Below are positions 8,068 through 14,918 of a DNA stretch of 21,251 nt, piece by piece. The notes beneath the pieces were generated by a model, which did not search any database, had not been told where the DNA came from, and was given only the letters and a program-made list of their open reading frames with translations. The number at the start of each line of letters is the position of its first letter. Within the stretch, counting starts at the first letter, position 1. Made by a program: the position numbers and the translations under genes. Source of the DNA: Bacteroidales bacterium. GTDB lineage: Bacteria > Bacteroidota > Bacteroidia > Bacteroidales > UBA932. The stretch lies in NCBI GenBank assembly GCA_024681565.1, contig JAILAO010000024.1, positions 1 through 21,251 of the forward strand, in the 5' to 3' direction.

Positions 8068-8088
8068 CTCCCGGCTGATTTCAGGAGA

Positions 8089-9375
8089 TCAGAAAGTGAA
8101 TTGTCCGATGCGCTTCTGGAGGTGGTCCTTGAGCGAGGACCAGCTGTAATAGGGCCCGCTGACGGGCTCCAGGCCGCGGACGAGCGTTTCTTCTTCGTTG
8201 TAGTAGAATTTGACGAGCGGCTCGGCGCCCCGTTTGCGGAAGAAGACAGCCTGCAGGTTGGATCCCATGCAGACGCGGCGGAAACTCTGCCAGCTGTCGG
8301 AGGCGTCGGCGCTGCGGACGCGGTCTCCCGGGCCGACGAGGTCGATCAGCCCCGTCAGCGGCAGGATGCCCGTATCGTGCCCGAAACGCAGGTCGGCGGC
8401 GACCCGGCTGTCCTCCGCCAGGGCGGCGTCAGCCCGGTCGATGAAGTCCTGCACGAGGCCGCGGGCGGCCCAGAGATGGTTGTCTCCGAACTCGGCGGAA
8501 TTGCCCATTGCAAGGTAGGTCCGGGCATTGTAGCAGCAGTACCAGGCGATAAGTTCGTCGATGGTGAAGAAACGGTCGAAGATGTCGGCGCCCGGTGTCT
8601 CCGTGCACTGACTCATCCCGGCGAAACTGTAAACCTGGTACATGAATGCATAGGGATCGGGGATGACGGCCTCCACGCGCTGCGGATCGTCGATGCAGAT
8701 GGTTTTCATGAAACGGGACGGATCGACGAAGGTACGGGACATCGAGTCCAGCAGGGTATTGCCGGCTGCGGAGATGGCGTCGTTGTCGTAATAGTCGTGG
8801 GCCAGCAGGTCGATATATTTCTCTCCCGTGACGAAATCGAACTGCAGCTGCGGGGCGTGCTCGTCCAGACTGGACGTGAAATAGGCCATGCTGATCAGGC
8901 AGCGGGGGACGTTGCTGGATTGCACCTGGACCTTCGTGCGTTTCCTGTCGCGCCAGATGCGCGGGTAGCGTCCGTAGAGGCGGCTGGCAATGGCCTGGTG
9001 TTCGCGGCCGCCGCGGGCGGTTAGCTCGCCGGCCATGCCGATGTGATCCTCATGCAGGGCGTCGACGGCCTGGTAGAGCGCTTCTCCTTCCGCCGTCAGG
9101 ATGCCGGCCTGCCGGGCCGCACTCATCGCTTCAAAGGCGCGCTCTGCGGAACGGCCGATGGCCCGGCGGGAACCGTGTCTGCCGTAATGGCTGACATAGA
9201 AAGGTTTGTAGCCGGCCGGAGCGGGGGTCTCGGCGGCGGGAATATATTCGTAGGAATGGTGGACGCCGGCGGCTCGGTCGGGATTCTCGCGGATCAGCTC
9301 TTCGAAGCCGGTCTGGGCTGTCAGCCCGGTACAGAACAGCAGGGCAGCCAGGAAAACGGGGAGGCGGAGTTTCAT
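8089..9375 (-). CDS. Exported histidine acid phosphatase, copy B
   Basis: Second member of a tandem pair with the downstream gene, in the same branch 2 histidine phosphatase family. The ATG at 9375 (428 residues) is chosen because it opens directly into a signal peptide (MKLRLPVFLAALLFCTGLTAQ); an upstream in-frame ATG at 9399 would put extra residues before it and lies across the promoter. The two copies share the mature start (ENPDRA, then HSYE), PAPxGxKPFYxSHYGRHGSR (RHGSR 66-70 here), the REHQ block (124-127), ADLRFGHDT (His333, Asp334) and the C-terminal VSGPYY. Copy B lacks the Pro-rich insertion and has the unrelated segment HDYYDNDAISAAGNTLL at that place. It is first in the minus-strand run and has its own -7 element. 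Confidence 0.86.
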   Translation of the reverse strand: MKLRLPVFLAALLFCTGLTAQTGFEELIRENPDRAAGVHHSYEYIPAAETPAPAGYKPFYVSHYGRHGSRRAIGRSAERAFEAMSAARQAGILTAEGEALYQAVDALHEDHIGMAGELTARGGREHQAIASRLYGRYPRIWRDRKRTKVQVQSSNVPRCLISMAYFTSSLDEHAPQLQFDFVTGEKYIDLLAHDYYDNDAISAAGNTLLDSMSRTFVDPSRFMKTICIDDPQRVEAVIPDPYAFMYQVYSFAGMSQCTETPGADIFDRFFTIDELIAWYCCYNARTYLAMGNSAEFGDNHLWAARGLVQDFIDRADAALAEDSRVAADLRFGHDTGILPLTGLIDLVGPGDRVRSADASDSWQSFRRVCMGSNLQAVFFRKRGAEPLVKFYYNEEETLVRGLEPVSGPYYSWSSLKDHLQKRIGQFTF

Positions 9376-9385
9376 AAAAAATGGA

Positions 9386-9417
9386 TTTGTCTTTGGCAAA
9401 GATAATTTTTATTTTTG
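9386..9417 (+). promoter_or_regulatory. Bacteroidetes-type promoter of the aromatic amino acid operon
   Basis: TTTG (9386-9389), a 20-bp spacer and TATTTTTG (9410-9417) match the Bacteroidetes -33/-7 consensus well. Transcription would begin near 9425, giving a leader of only about 22 bases before the pheA ATG. That leaves no room for a classical attenuator or riboswitch, so control is more likely by promoter competition, a repressor or enzyme feedback. Confidence 0.7.
9397..9404 (-). promoter_or_regulatory. -7 promoter element for phosphatase copy B
   Basis: On the minus strand this reads TATCTTTG, matching TAnnTTTG, 21 bp before the chosen ATG (9375). No clear TTTG lies at the -33 distance. 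It is part of the palindrome CTTTG-G-CAAAG (9391-9401) and sits between the -33 and -7 boxes of the divergent pheA promoter, so the two promoters probably interfere. Confidence 0.5.
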
Positions 9418-9446
9418 CAAAATACAGCAAGTAGTAGTATTACCAA

Positions 9447-10538
9447 ATGGAGAATCTGGAAGAAATCAGAAAACAGATTGATGCCGTCGATGCCAGTATG
9501 TCCGCCCTGTTCGAGGAGCGGATGCAGCTTTGCCGTCGGATCTTCGAGTATAAGAAGGCGCACGGAATCGGGATTTCCGATCCGGAGCGCGAGGCGGAAG
9601 TCCTCCGCCGCAATGCGGAACGGGTCGGCGACCGGGAGATCCGCGGGTATTATGTCAATTTCGAGAAGCATGTGATGCGCCTTTCCCGCGAATGGCAGGA
9701 ACGGTTGATGAGCGGGATGAAAGTGGCGTACAGCGGTGTCCCCGGGGCTTTTGCCTATATTGCCGCTTCCCGGATGTTCCCGGGGGCACAACTCGTCTCC
9801 TATCCGGATTTCGAGCAGGCCTATCATTCCTGCGAGACCGGAGAGACTGACGCCGTGGTGCTGCCTTTCGAGAACAGTTTCGCCGGCGAGGTCTCGACGG
9901 TTACGGATCTGATGTTCTCCGGCTCGCTCTATGTCAACCAGGCCATCGAGGTGGAGGCTGAGCAGAACCTGCTCGGTCTGCCGGGAGCGGAAAAAGCACA
10001 GATCCGCAAGGTGTACAGCCATCCGCAGGCGCTGGCGCAGTGCGCTGACTATATCCAGCGGAACAAGCTGGAGACCCGGGAGTATTCCAATACGGCTTTG
10101 GCAGCGAAGCATGTTGCCGAAAAGCAGGACCCGACCCGGGCCGCCATCGGCACGGTCGAGGCGGCGGAGCTCTACGGCCTGCAGGTCCTCGAACCCCGCA
10201 TCAATACCAGCCGGACCAACTCGACCCGGTTCGCCGCTTTTTCGCGGGTGCTCAAACTCGATACCACCAACAAGCGCAAGATGGGCAAGCACTTCATCCT
10301 GATGTACACCGTCAAGAATGAAGCCGGCGCCCTGGCCCAGACGCTCAATATCATCGGTGCGCACAATTACAACATGTACAATCTCCACAGCCGTCCGATG
10401 AAAGAACTGCTGTGGAACTACTATTTCTTTGTCGAGCTGGACGGTGACATCGCGACGGAGGAGGGGAGCAGCATGCTCCACGAACTCGGCCCGCTCTGCG
10501 ACCGGCTCAAACTTGTAGGATCTTTCTATCTCCGTTAG
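9447..10538 (+). CDS. pheA: Bifunctional chorismate mutase / prephenate dehydratase (P-protein)
   Basis: Converts chorismate to prephenate and then to phenylpyruvate, the branch leading to phenylalanine. The 363-residue protein has three domains. The first is an AroQ-type chorismate mutase (about 1-88), with RKQIDAVD at 8-15 and ISDPEREAEVLRR at 43-55. The second is prephenate dehydratase (about 91-270), with VAYSGVPGAFA, PFENSFAGEV (140-149), YSHPQALAQC (190-199) and TSRTNSTRF (254-262, the TRF motif). The third is a C-terminal ACT domain (about 283-363), with NEAGALAQTL. The ACT motif that is usually ESRP reads HSRP at 314-317, which may alter phenylalanine feedback. The ATG follows a good promoter and a 22-base leader. 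It is the first gene of a four-gene operon, with aroC 9 bp downstream. Confidence 0.96.
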   Translation: MENLEEIRKQIDAVDASMSALFEERMQLCRRIFEYKKAHGIGISDPEREAEVLRRNAERVGDREIRGYYVNFEKHVMRLSREWQERLMSGMKVAYSGVPGAFAYIAASRMFPGAQLVSYPDFEQAYHSCETGETDAVVLPFENSFAGEVSTVTDLMFSGSLYVNQAIEVEAEQNLLGLPGAEKAQIRKVYSHPQALAQCADYIQRNKLETREYSNTALAAKHVAEKQDPTRAAIGTVEAAELYGLQVLEPRINTSRTNSTRFAAFSRVLKLDTTNKRKMGKHFILMYTVKNEAGALAQTLNIIGAHNYNMYNLHSRPMKELLWNYYFFVELDGDIATEEGSSMLHELGPLCDRLKLVGSFYLR

Positions 10539-10547
10539 CCACGTACC

Positions 10548-11639
10548 ATGAAGAACAGCATCGGCACCAGTATTACGATGACGCTTTTCGGCGAGAGCCA
10601 CGGACCGGCGGTCGGCGTCGTGCTCGACGGCCTCGCGCCGGGACTCCCGGTCGATGAAGCATTTATCGCGAAGCGCCTGTCCCAGCGCCGTCCTTCCGGA
10701 CCGGCGGACACCGCCCGTGTGGAACAGGACCGTTTCCAGCTCGTCAGCGGGGTGTACCAGGGGCGGACCACCGGCACGCCGCTGGTGATCCTGATCCCCA
10801 ATGAGAACGTCCGGAGCGCGGATTACAGCCAGCTCCGGCACGTCGCCCGTCCGTCGCATGCGGATTATACGGCCCAGATGAAATACCATGGCTTCCAGGA
10901 TCCCCGGGGCGGAGGGCATTTTTCCGGCCGTATCACCGCGGGCATCGTCGCCGCCGGCGCCATCTGTGAACAGGCCCTGGCGGCCAGGGGTATCCGTGTT
11001 GCGACGCATATCCTGCGCTGCGGCGGTGCGGAGGATGCTCCTTTCACGGATGTCGTCTCCGAGATCGGAGCGATCGAGGGCCGCAGGTTCCCTGTGATCC
11101 GGGATATCGAAGCGCAGATCGAAGCGGCCGTTCTGGCCGCCAAGCAGGAGCAGGACTCGATCGGCGGCGTGATCCAGACCGGGGTCTGCGGACTTCCGGC
11201 CGGACTCGGCGAACCCTGGTTCGATTCGCTGGAAGGCGTGCTTTCCCGCGCGGTGTTCGCCATCGGCGGCATCAAAGGCATTGAATTCGGCGCCGGTTTC
11301 GGCCTTGCGGAACTTCGGGGTTCCCAGGCCAATGATCCTTTCCGGATGCAGGATGGCCGCGTAGTTACGTCGACCAACCGCAGCGGCGGCATCAACGGCG
11401 GCATTACCAACGGGATGCCGGTCATCTTCAACATGGCCGTCAAACCGACACCCTCTATCTCCCGCACACAGCAGACGGTGGATTTCACCGCCGGCAAAGA
11501 TGTGGATCTCTCGCTTACCGGCAGGCATGATCCGGCCATCATCCGGCGGATCTGTCCGGTCGTGACCGCCCTGGTCTGCGTGGTGCTCTGCGACCAGCTC
11601 GCCCTGCGTTACGGGACCGATTACCTGACAGCGTTATGA
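10548..11639 (+). CDS. aroC: Chorismate synthase, Clostridia-like variant
   Basis: Last step of the shikimate pathway: EPSP to chorismate, using reduced FMN. The 363-residue length is normal. The first signature is MTLFGESHGPAVGVVLDG (11-28) with His18. RPSHADYT (101-108) gives the second catalytic histidine, His104. TNRSGGINGGITNG is the third signature and RHDPAIIRR lies near the C-terminus. The middle signature, usually GRxSARET in proteobacterial and Bacteroides enzymes, reads RGGGHFSGRITAG (120-132). I associate this GGGHFSGR form with Clostridia-type AroC (from memory). Its 3' end overlaps tyrA by 4 bases (ATGA at 11636-11639), implying coupled translation. Confidence 0.96.
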   Translation: MKNSIGTSITMTLFGESHGPAVGVVLDGLAPGLPVDEAFIAKRLSQRRPSGPADTARVEQDRFQLVSGVYQGRTTGTPLVILIPNENVRSADYSQLRHVARPSHADYTAQMKYHGFQDPRGGGHFSGRITAGIVAAGAICEQALAARGIRVATHILRCGGAEDAPFTDVVSEIGAIEGRRFPVIRDIEAQIEAAVLAAKQEQDSIGGVIQTGVCGLPAGLGEPWFDSLEGVLSRAVFAIGGIKGIEFGAGFGLAELRGSQANDPFRMQDGRVVTSTNRSGGINGGITNGMPVIFNMAVKPTPSISRTQQTVDFTAGKDVDLSLTGRHDPAIIRRICPVVTALVCVVLCDQLALRYGTDYLTAL

Positions 11640-12493
11640 CCGGATTCATCAATTACCAGAAAATCCTTATCGTAGGACTTGGCCTGATGGGCGGCTCCTA
11701 CGCCCAGAAGCTCAGTGCGCTGGGTTTCGAAGTGGGGGCGCTGGCCCGTCGGCAGGAGACGCTCGACTATGCCCTGGAACACGGCTTGATCGCCCACGGC
11801 CGCATCGAAGTCACCCGGGAATACGTCTCGCAGTTCGACCTTGTCATTTTCGCCCTGTATCCCAAAGCCTTCGTGGCCTGGGTCAGGCAGTATCAGGATT
11901 ATTTCAAGCCCGGAGCCGTCCTCACCGATGTGACGGGCGTCAAGCGCAGTGTCGTACCTGCCGTCCAGCAGATGCTCCGGCCTGACGTGGAATTCGTTGC
12001 GGCCCATCCGATGGCCGGACGCGAGGTGTACGGGGTCGAGAACAGCGATTGCCGCATCTTCTCGGACGCCAACTTCATCATCACGCCGACCGACCGCAAT
12101 ACTCCGCAGGGAATCGAACTGATCCGGACGCTGGGCTGTATCCTCGGCTTCCGGCATATCGCCATGATCTCTCCCGATGAGCACGATGAGATGATCGGTT
12201 TCCTGTCGCAGTTGACGCACTGTATCGCCGTCGTGCTGATGACCTGCAAGGATTCCGAGCACCTGGTCGAGTATACGGGAGATTCTTTCCGGGACCTGAC
12301 GCGTATCGCCCGGATCAATGATGTGATGTGGTCGGAACTGTTCATGGAGAACCGGGACGTGCTGCTCTCGCAGATGGATCTCTTCCTGGAACAGTTCTCC
12401 CGCCTGCGGGAGGCCCTGGCGGCCGGTGATACGGATACGATGAAGGAAATGATGCGCCTGTCCACGAAGCGGCGGGCATATTTTGATAAATAA
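11636..12493 (+). CDS. tyrA: Prephenate dehydrogenase
   Basis: Oxidative decarboxylation of prephenate to 4-hydroxyphenylpyruvate, the branch leading to tyrosine, cytosolic. The 285-residue protein opens with a Rossmann fold, ILIVGLGLMGGSYAQ (10-24), then DVTGVKRSVV (98-107), the conserved AAHPMAGRE (122-130, His124) and SQLTHCIAVVL (191-201, His195). The helical C-terminal domain follows. There is no ACT domain and no fused chorismate mutase, so tyrosine control inside this enzyme is not evident. It starts inside the aroC stop codon (4-base overlap) and ends 11 bp before the DAHP synthase start. Confidence 0.94.
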   Translation: MTGFINYQKILIVGLGLMGGSYAQKLSALGFEVGALARRQETLDYALEHGLIAHGRIEVTREYVSQFDLVIFALYPKAFVAWVRQYQDYFKPGAVLTDVTGVKRSVVPAVQQMLRPDVEFVAAHPMAGREVYGVENSDCRIFSDANFIITPTDRNTPQGIELIRTLGCILGFRHIAMISPDEHDEMIGFLSQLTHCIAVVLMTCKDSEHLVEYTGDSFRDLTRIARINDVMWSELFMENRDVLLSQMDLFLEQFSRLREALAAGDTDTMKEMMRLSTKRRAYFDK

Positions 12494-12504
12494 CAGTTCG
12501 AGAT

Positions 12505-13536
12505 ATGAACATGATCTTCAAACGCAAGCTGTTGATCCCCAAGGAGATCAAGGAAATGTACCCGATCTCCCCGGAGGGGGCGGCAGCCAAGCAGCAGAAC
12601 GACAGGCTCATCGAGCAGGTCTTTACGGGCAAGAGCGACAAGCTCCTGCTGGTGATCGGCCCCTGCTCGGCGGACCGCGAGGATGCCGTGATCGATTATA
12701 TTTCCCGTCTGCGGGAACTGCAGGAACGGGTGAAGGACAAGATCGTGATGGTCCCGCGGATCTATACCAACAAACCGCGTACGACGGGAGCCGGCTATAA
12801 GGGCATGCTGCATCAGCCCAATCCGCAGGCCCATGCCGATATGCTGCGGGGGCTGATCTCCATCCGCAAGCTGCATATGCGCGCGCTGAACGAAACGGGC
12901 TTTTCCTGCGCCGACGAGATGCTCTACCCGGAGAACCACCGCTTCCTGGACGACCTGCTTTCCTACGTGGCCGTCGGGGCGCGTTCGGTGGAGGACCAGC
13001 AGCACCGGCTCACGGCCAGCGGCCTGGATATTCCCGTCGGAATGAAAAACCCTACCGGGGGAGATCTTTCCGTCATGATGAACGCCCTGCGCGCCGCGCA
13101 GGACAGTCATACCTTCATCTATCGGAACTGGGAGGTGGAAACCCAGGGCAACCCGCTGGCGCATGCCATCCTGCGGGGTTATGTGGATGCCCATGGGATC
13201 AGCCATCCGAACTATCATTATGAGGACCTGGCGCGTCTCAGTTCGCTTTATGCGGACAGCGGTCTGCAGAATCCTGCCGTCATCGTGGACACCAACCACG
13301 CCAATTCCGGCAAGCAGTTCATCGAGCAGGTCCGTATCGCCAAGGAGATCCTCCACAGCACGCGGCACAACGCCGGTATCCGTCGTCTGGTCAAGGGAAT
13401 GATGATCGAGTCCTATCTCGAGGACGGTTGCCAGAAACCGGGCGAGGGGGTGTATGGAAAATCCATCACCGATCCCTGTCTGGGTTGGGAGAAAACCGAG
13501 CGGCTTGTGCTCGACCTGGCCGATCTCTGGGTCTAG
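12505..13536 (+). CDS. DAHP synthase, type I (AroFGH-like)
   Basis: First committed step of aromatic biosynthesis: phosphoenolpyruvate plus erythrose 4-phosphate to 3-deoxy-D-arabino-heptulosonate 7-phosphate. The 343-residue protein has the metal cysteine in VIGPCSADRED (Cys54), the substrate loop PRIYTNKPRTTGAGYKGM (84-101), GARSVEDQQHR and KNPTGGD. The other metal ligands are the His of DTNHANSGKQ, the Glu of MMIESYLEDG and the Asp of KSITDPCLGW, all present. The N-terminal arm that carries feedback regulation in E. coli AroG is short and different here. It is not fused to a chorismate mutase, unlike the DAHP synthase/mutase fusion I recall from Bacteroides. A second Met (12511) is a possible start. 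The gene ends the operon, 7 bp from a convergent stop codon. Confidence 0.95.
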   Translation: MNMIFKRKLLIPKEIKEMYPISPEGAAAKQQNDRLIEQVFTGKSDKLLLVIGPCSADREDAVIDYISRLRELQERVKDKIVMVPRIYTNKPRTTGAGYKGMLHQPNPQAHADMLRGLISIRKLHMRALNETGFSCADEMLYPENHRFLDDLLSYVAVGARSVEDQQHRLTASGLDIPVGMKNPTGGDLSVMMNALRAAQDSHTFIYRNWEVETQGNPLAHAILRGYVDAHGISHPNYHYEDLARLSSLYADSGLQNPAVIVDTNHANSGKQFIEQVRIAKEILHSTRHNAGIRRLVKGMMIESYLEDGCQKPGEGVYGKSITDPCLGWEKTERLVLDLADLWV

Positions 13537-13552
13537 GCGCGGCCTATCCCAG
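13527..13552. terminator. Hairpin spanning two convergent stop codons
   Basis: CTGGG (13527-13531) pairs with CCCAG (13548-13552), and TAGGC (13534-13538) pairs with GCCTA (13542-13546), around a 3-base loop with a small internal bulge. The stop codon of the DAHP synthase (13534-13536) and that of the aldehyde dehydrogenase (13544-13546, minus) lie in opposite arms. No T-tract follows on either strand, so it is a weak candidate for a shared bidirectional terminator or a 3'-end stabiliser. Confidence 0.4.
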
Positions 13553-14917
13553 GATCAGTCGGAACAGCTTGTACAGTTTGTAAGGCATGTAGCGGAAGGG
13601 GAGGTCGATGTGGCGCGGGGTGATGACCAGCGCGCGTTCGTGCGTGAATGCATCGAAACTCAGCTTGCCGTGGTAATGTCCCATTCCCGAATTTCCTACG
13701 CCCCCGAAGGGGACTTTCTCATTCACGATGTGCATGATCGTGTCGTTGATGCACGCCCCGCCGGAAGAGGTGCGGCGCACGACCTCCTTGCCGTCCTGCA
13801 GTTTCCCGAAGAAATAGAGCGCCAGCGGTTTTTCCCGTCCGTTGACGAAGGCGACGGCGTCGTCCAGCGATTCGTATGAGCAGACCGGCAGGACCGGGCC
13901 GAAGATTTCCGTGGTCATCACGGGGGAGTCCGGAGCCGGATCCAGGATCACCGTAGGTTCGATGTAGCGCGATGCGGCATCGGTATGTCCGCCCCGGACA
14001 TCACCCTGGATGTAGGACTTGACGCGTTCGAAAGCCTTGTCGCTGACCATCCGCACGAAATGGTCCGTCTGCTGCGGATCCTCACCCAGCAGGGCGTGGA
14101 CCTGGCGGAAGTATTCATCCACGAACGTGTCGCGGATCTTTTTGTCTATCAATACATAATCCGGTGCGATACAGGTCTGTCCGGCGTTCAGGGCCTTGCC
14201 CCAGGCGAGGCGCTTGGCGGCCAGCTTGAAGTCGGCGTCAGCGGTGATGATGCAGGGGCTCTTGCCGCCGAGTTCGAGCACGACCGGTGTCAGGTAGCGG
14301 GATGCGGCCTGCATTACGGTACGGCCGAGGGCCGGACTGCCGGTGAAGAAGATGATGTCCCAGCGCTTTTCAAGCAGTTGCGCATTGACTTCCCGGTTGC
14401 CTTGAACGACGGCGATGTAACGTTCGTCGAAGGTGTAGCCGATCATGTCCGCGATGACGCGGGAAACGTTCGGCACATAGGGGGATGGTTTCAGCAAGGC
14501 CGTGCAGCCGGCGGAAATGGCTCCGACGAGGGGATTGAGCAGCAGCTGGACCGGGTAGTTCCACGGTGCGATGATGAGCGCGCTGCCCAGCGGCTCCTTG
14601 ACGATGCGACTGCGTGACGGAAGCATCTGCATGGGCGTGGTGCGGCATTCCGTGCGTGCCCAGCGGGACAGATGGCGCAGGTGGCCGCGGATCTCGCCGG
14701 TGACGAGACTGACTTCGGTCAGGTAGGCTTCCTGTTCGGATTTGTGCAAGTCGGTGCGGAGCGCCTCGTAGAGCGGCTGCTCCCACTTCTTGATGGCGGA
14801 AAGCAGTTTGCGGAGCATGTCCTTGCGGAAAGAGAGGTCGCGTGTGGCGCCGCTGGCGAAAAAGTCATGCTGGAGCCGGTGCAGGTCCCGGATGCGGTCG
14901 TTCGGAGTGTTTTCCAT
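13544..14917 (-). CDS. Class 3-type aldehyde dehydrogenase
   Basis: NAD(P)-dependent oxidation of an aldehyde to a carboxylic acid. The 457-residue protein follows the ALDH3 pattern: short N-terminus, APWNYPVQLLLNPL (117-130, Asn120), FFTGSPALGR (190-199), LELGGKSP (214-221, Glu215), NAGQTCIAPDY (244-254, catalytic Cys249), EIFGPVLPV, and the C-terminal PFGGVGNSGMGHYHGK. All catalytic residues are present. The C-terminus is hydrophobic and basic (RYMPYKLYKLFRLILG), resembling the membrane-facing tail of fatty aldehyde dehydrogenases. It starts one base after the SDR gene ends, so the two are translated from one mRNA, and the SDR probably makes its aldehyde substrate. A medium- to long-chain aldehyde is likely but not proven. 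Confidence 0.93.
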   Translation of the reverse strand: MENTPNDRIRDLHRLQHDFFASGATRDLSFRKDMLRKLLSAIKKWEQPLYEALRTDLHKSEQEAYLTEVSLVTGEIRGHLRHLSRWARTECRTTPMQMLPSRSRIVKEPLGSALIIAPWNYPVQLLLNPLVGAISAGCTALLKPSPYVPNVSRVIADMIGYTFDERYIAVVQGNREVNAQLLEKRWDIIFFTGSPALGRTVMQAASRYLTPVVLELGGKSPCIITADADFKLAAKRLAWGKALNAGQTCIAPDYVLIDKKIRDTFVDEYFRQVHALLGEDPQQTDHFVRMVSDKAFERVKSYIQGDVRGGHTDAASRYIEPTVILDPAPDSPVMTTEIFGPVLPVCSYESLDDAVAFVNGREKPLALYFFGKLQDGKEVVRRTSSGGACINDTIMHIVNEKVPFGGVGNSGMGHYHGKLSFDAFTHERALVITPRHIDLPFRYMPYKLYKLFRLILG

Positions 14918-14918
14918 C

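Noticed and set aside
6642..8078. A 478-codon plus-strand open frame opposite phosphatase copy A.
   Set aside because: Shadow of the minus-strand gene, which has a signal peptide, RHGSR and GHDT. The plus-strand product shows no domain.
9418..9446. Leader-peptide attenuator or T-box-like element before pheA.
   Set aside because: The predicted leader is only about 22 bases, with no hairpins and no Phe/Tyr-rich short frame.
9372..11528. A 718-codon minus-strand open frame opposite pheA and aroC.
   Set aside because: Same GC- and codon-bias shadow effect; pheA and aroC have complete catalytic motifs and normal lengths.
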